This document shows, in pieces, positions 6,683 through 6,982 of a DNA stretch of 6,982 nt; the stretch's first letter is position 1; each line of letters begins with the position of its first letter. Both the position numbers and the translations under genes were made by a program. The notes beneath the pieces were generated by a model. That model was not told where the DNA came from, ran no database searches, and saw only the letters and a list, made by a program, of their open reading frames with translations. This DNA comes from Bacilli bacterium (GTDB taxonomy: Bacteria > Bacillota_I > Bacilli_A > RF39 > UBA660). The DNA lies in contig JAILLM010000015.1 of assembly GCA_024693165.1 (NCBI GenBank), positions 1 through 6,982 on the forward strand, read 5' to 3'.

Positions 6683-6982
6683 TGAAAACATTAAAAATAT
6701 TACATTTATATCATGATTTAATGAACTTAAGTGGTGACAATGGAAATATAGTTGCTATCCAAGACTTCCTTGATAACGAAGGATGCAAATATGTTATAGA
6801 TAGATTATCTATCGGAGATAAAATAGATTTTAATAAATACAACATGATTTATATTGGTAATGGTTCAAGAGAATCTCAAGAACTAGCTAGAACTGATTTA
6901 CTTAAATATAAATATCAAATAAAAAAATCATTTAAAAATCAACTAATATTAGCAACAGGTAATGCAATGGAATTATTTGGTA
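6682..6982 (+). CDS. gatD: GatD-like class I glutamine amidotransferase subunit, 3' truncated by window end; catalytic Cys apparently absent
   Basis: Expected partner of MurT, supplying ammonia from glutamine for lipid II amidation. Only the first 100 codons are in the window. The N-terminus KILHLYHDLMNLSGDNGNI (5-23) matches the GatD/CobQ-type opening (YPDLMNLYGDRGNI style), and YIGNGSRESQ (57-66) occupies the place of the oxyanion-side GGGQDxEQ loop. The nucleophile elbow should follow: family members read about TICGGYQFLG, while here residues 91-100 read ATGNAMELFG, putting Gly93 at the Cys position. The histidine of the triad would lie beyond the window. The ATG overlaps the murT stop as TAATG. 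Either this is a GatD lacking glutaminase activity or a divergent branch; the assignment to the MurT partner rests on the context and N-terminal motif. Confidence 0.85.
   Translation, partial: MKTLKILHLYHDLMNLSGDNGNIVAIQDFLDNEGCKYVIDRLSIGDKIDFNKYNMIYIGNGSRESQELARTDLLKYKYQIKKSFKNQLILATGNAMELFG

Overview
The window is about 7 kb of AT-rich bacterial chromosome. Its gene content (ftsA-ftsZ, MurT/GatD-type lipid II amidation genes, strong AAGGAG ribosome sites) and standard code (Trp is TGG) point to a low-G+C, walled Bacillota. A lineage near the Erysipelotrichia or the RF39-like gut Bacilli is a guess from gene style, not a tested placement.

Layout. A 122-base intergenic region (5220-5341) carries divergent promoters. 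Leftward (minus strand) run ftsA (5219-3978) and ftsZ (3966-2887), tightly coupled and closed by an intrinsic terminator (2858-2883). Next is a monocistronic P2-type, probably Ca2+-transporting, ATPase (2821-224) with its own promoter and terminator (185-217). Rightward (plus strand) run murT (5342-6682) and a gatD-like gene that overlaps it by one base and is cut by the window end. Positions 1-184 form a perfect 76-bp inverted repeat around a 32-base spacer. Its arms hold the ribosome site and first codons of a Lys-rich protein.

Function. FtsA and FtsZ build the membrane-anchored division ring. MurT with GatD normally amidates the D-Glu of lipid II, which is then incorporated at the septum, so the divergent arrangement joins division and wall-precursor modification. 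The ATPase is an independent ion-homeostasis gene.

Points of interest: (1) the perfect palindrome, most likely a fold-back assembly or amplification artefact at a contig end, with an inverted duplication as the alternative; (2) the GatD-like protein seems to have Gly where the family has its catalytic Cys; (3) the ATPase and murT share a very compact start cassette, TATAAT-4 nt-ATGGTGAT, implying ultra-short leaders; (4) FtsA and MurT have divergent nucleotide-site motifs. I see no CRISPR array, tRNA, rRNA, insertion sequence or defence cassette, and no clearly new multi-gene system.
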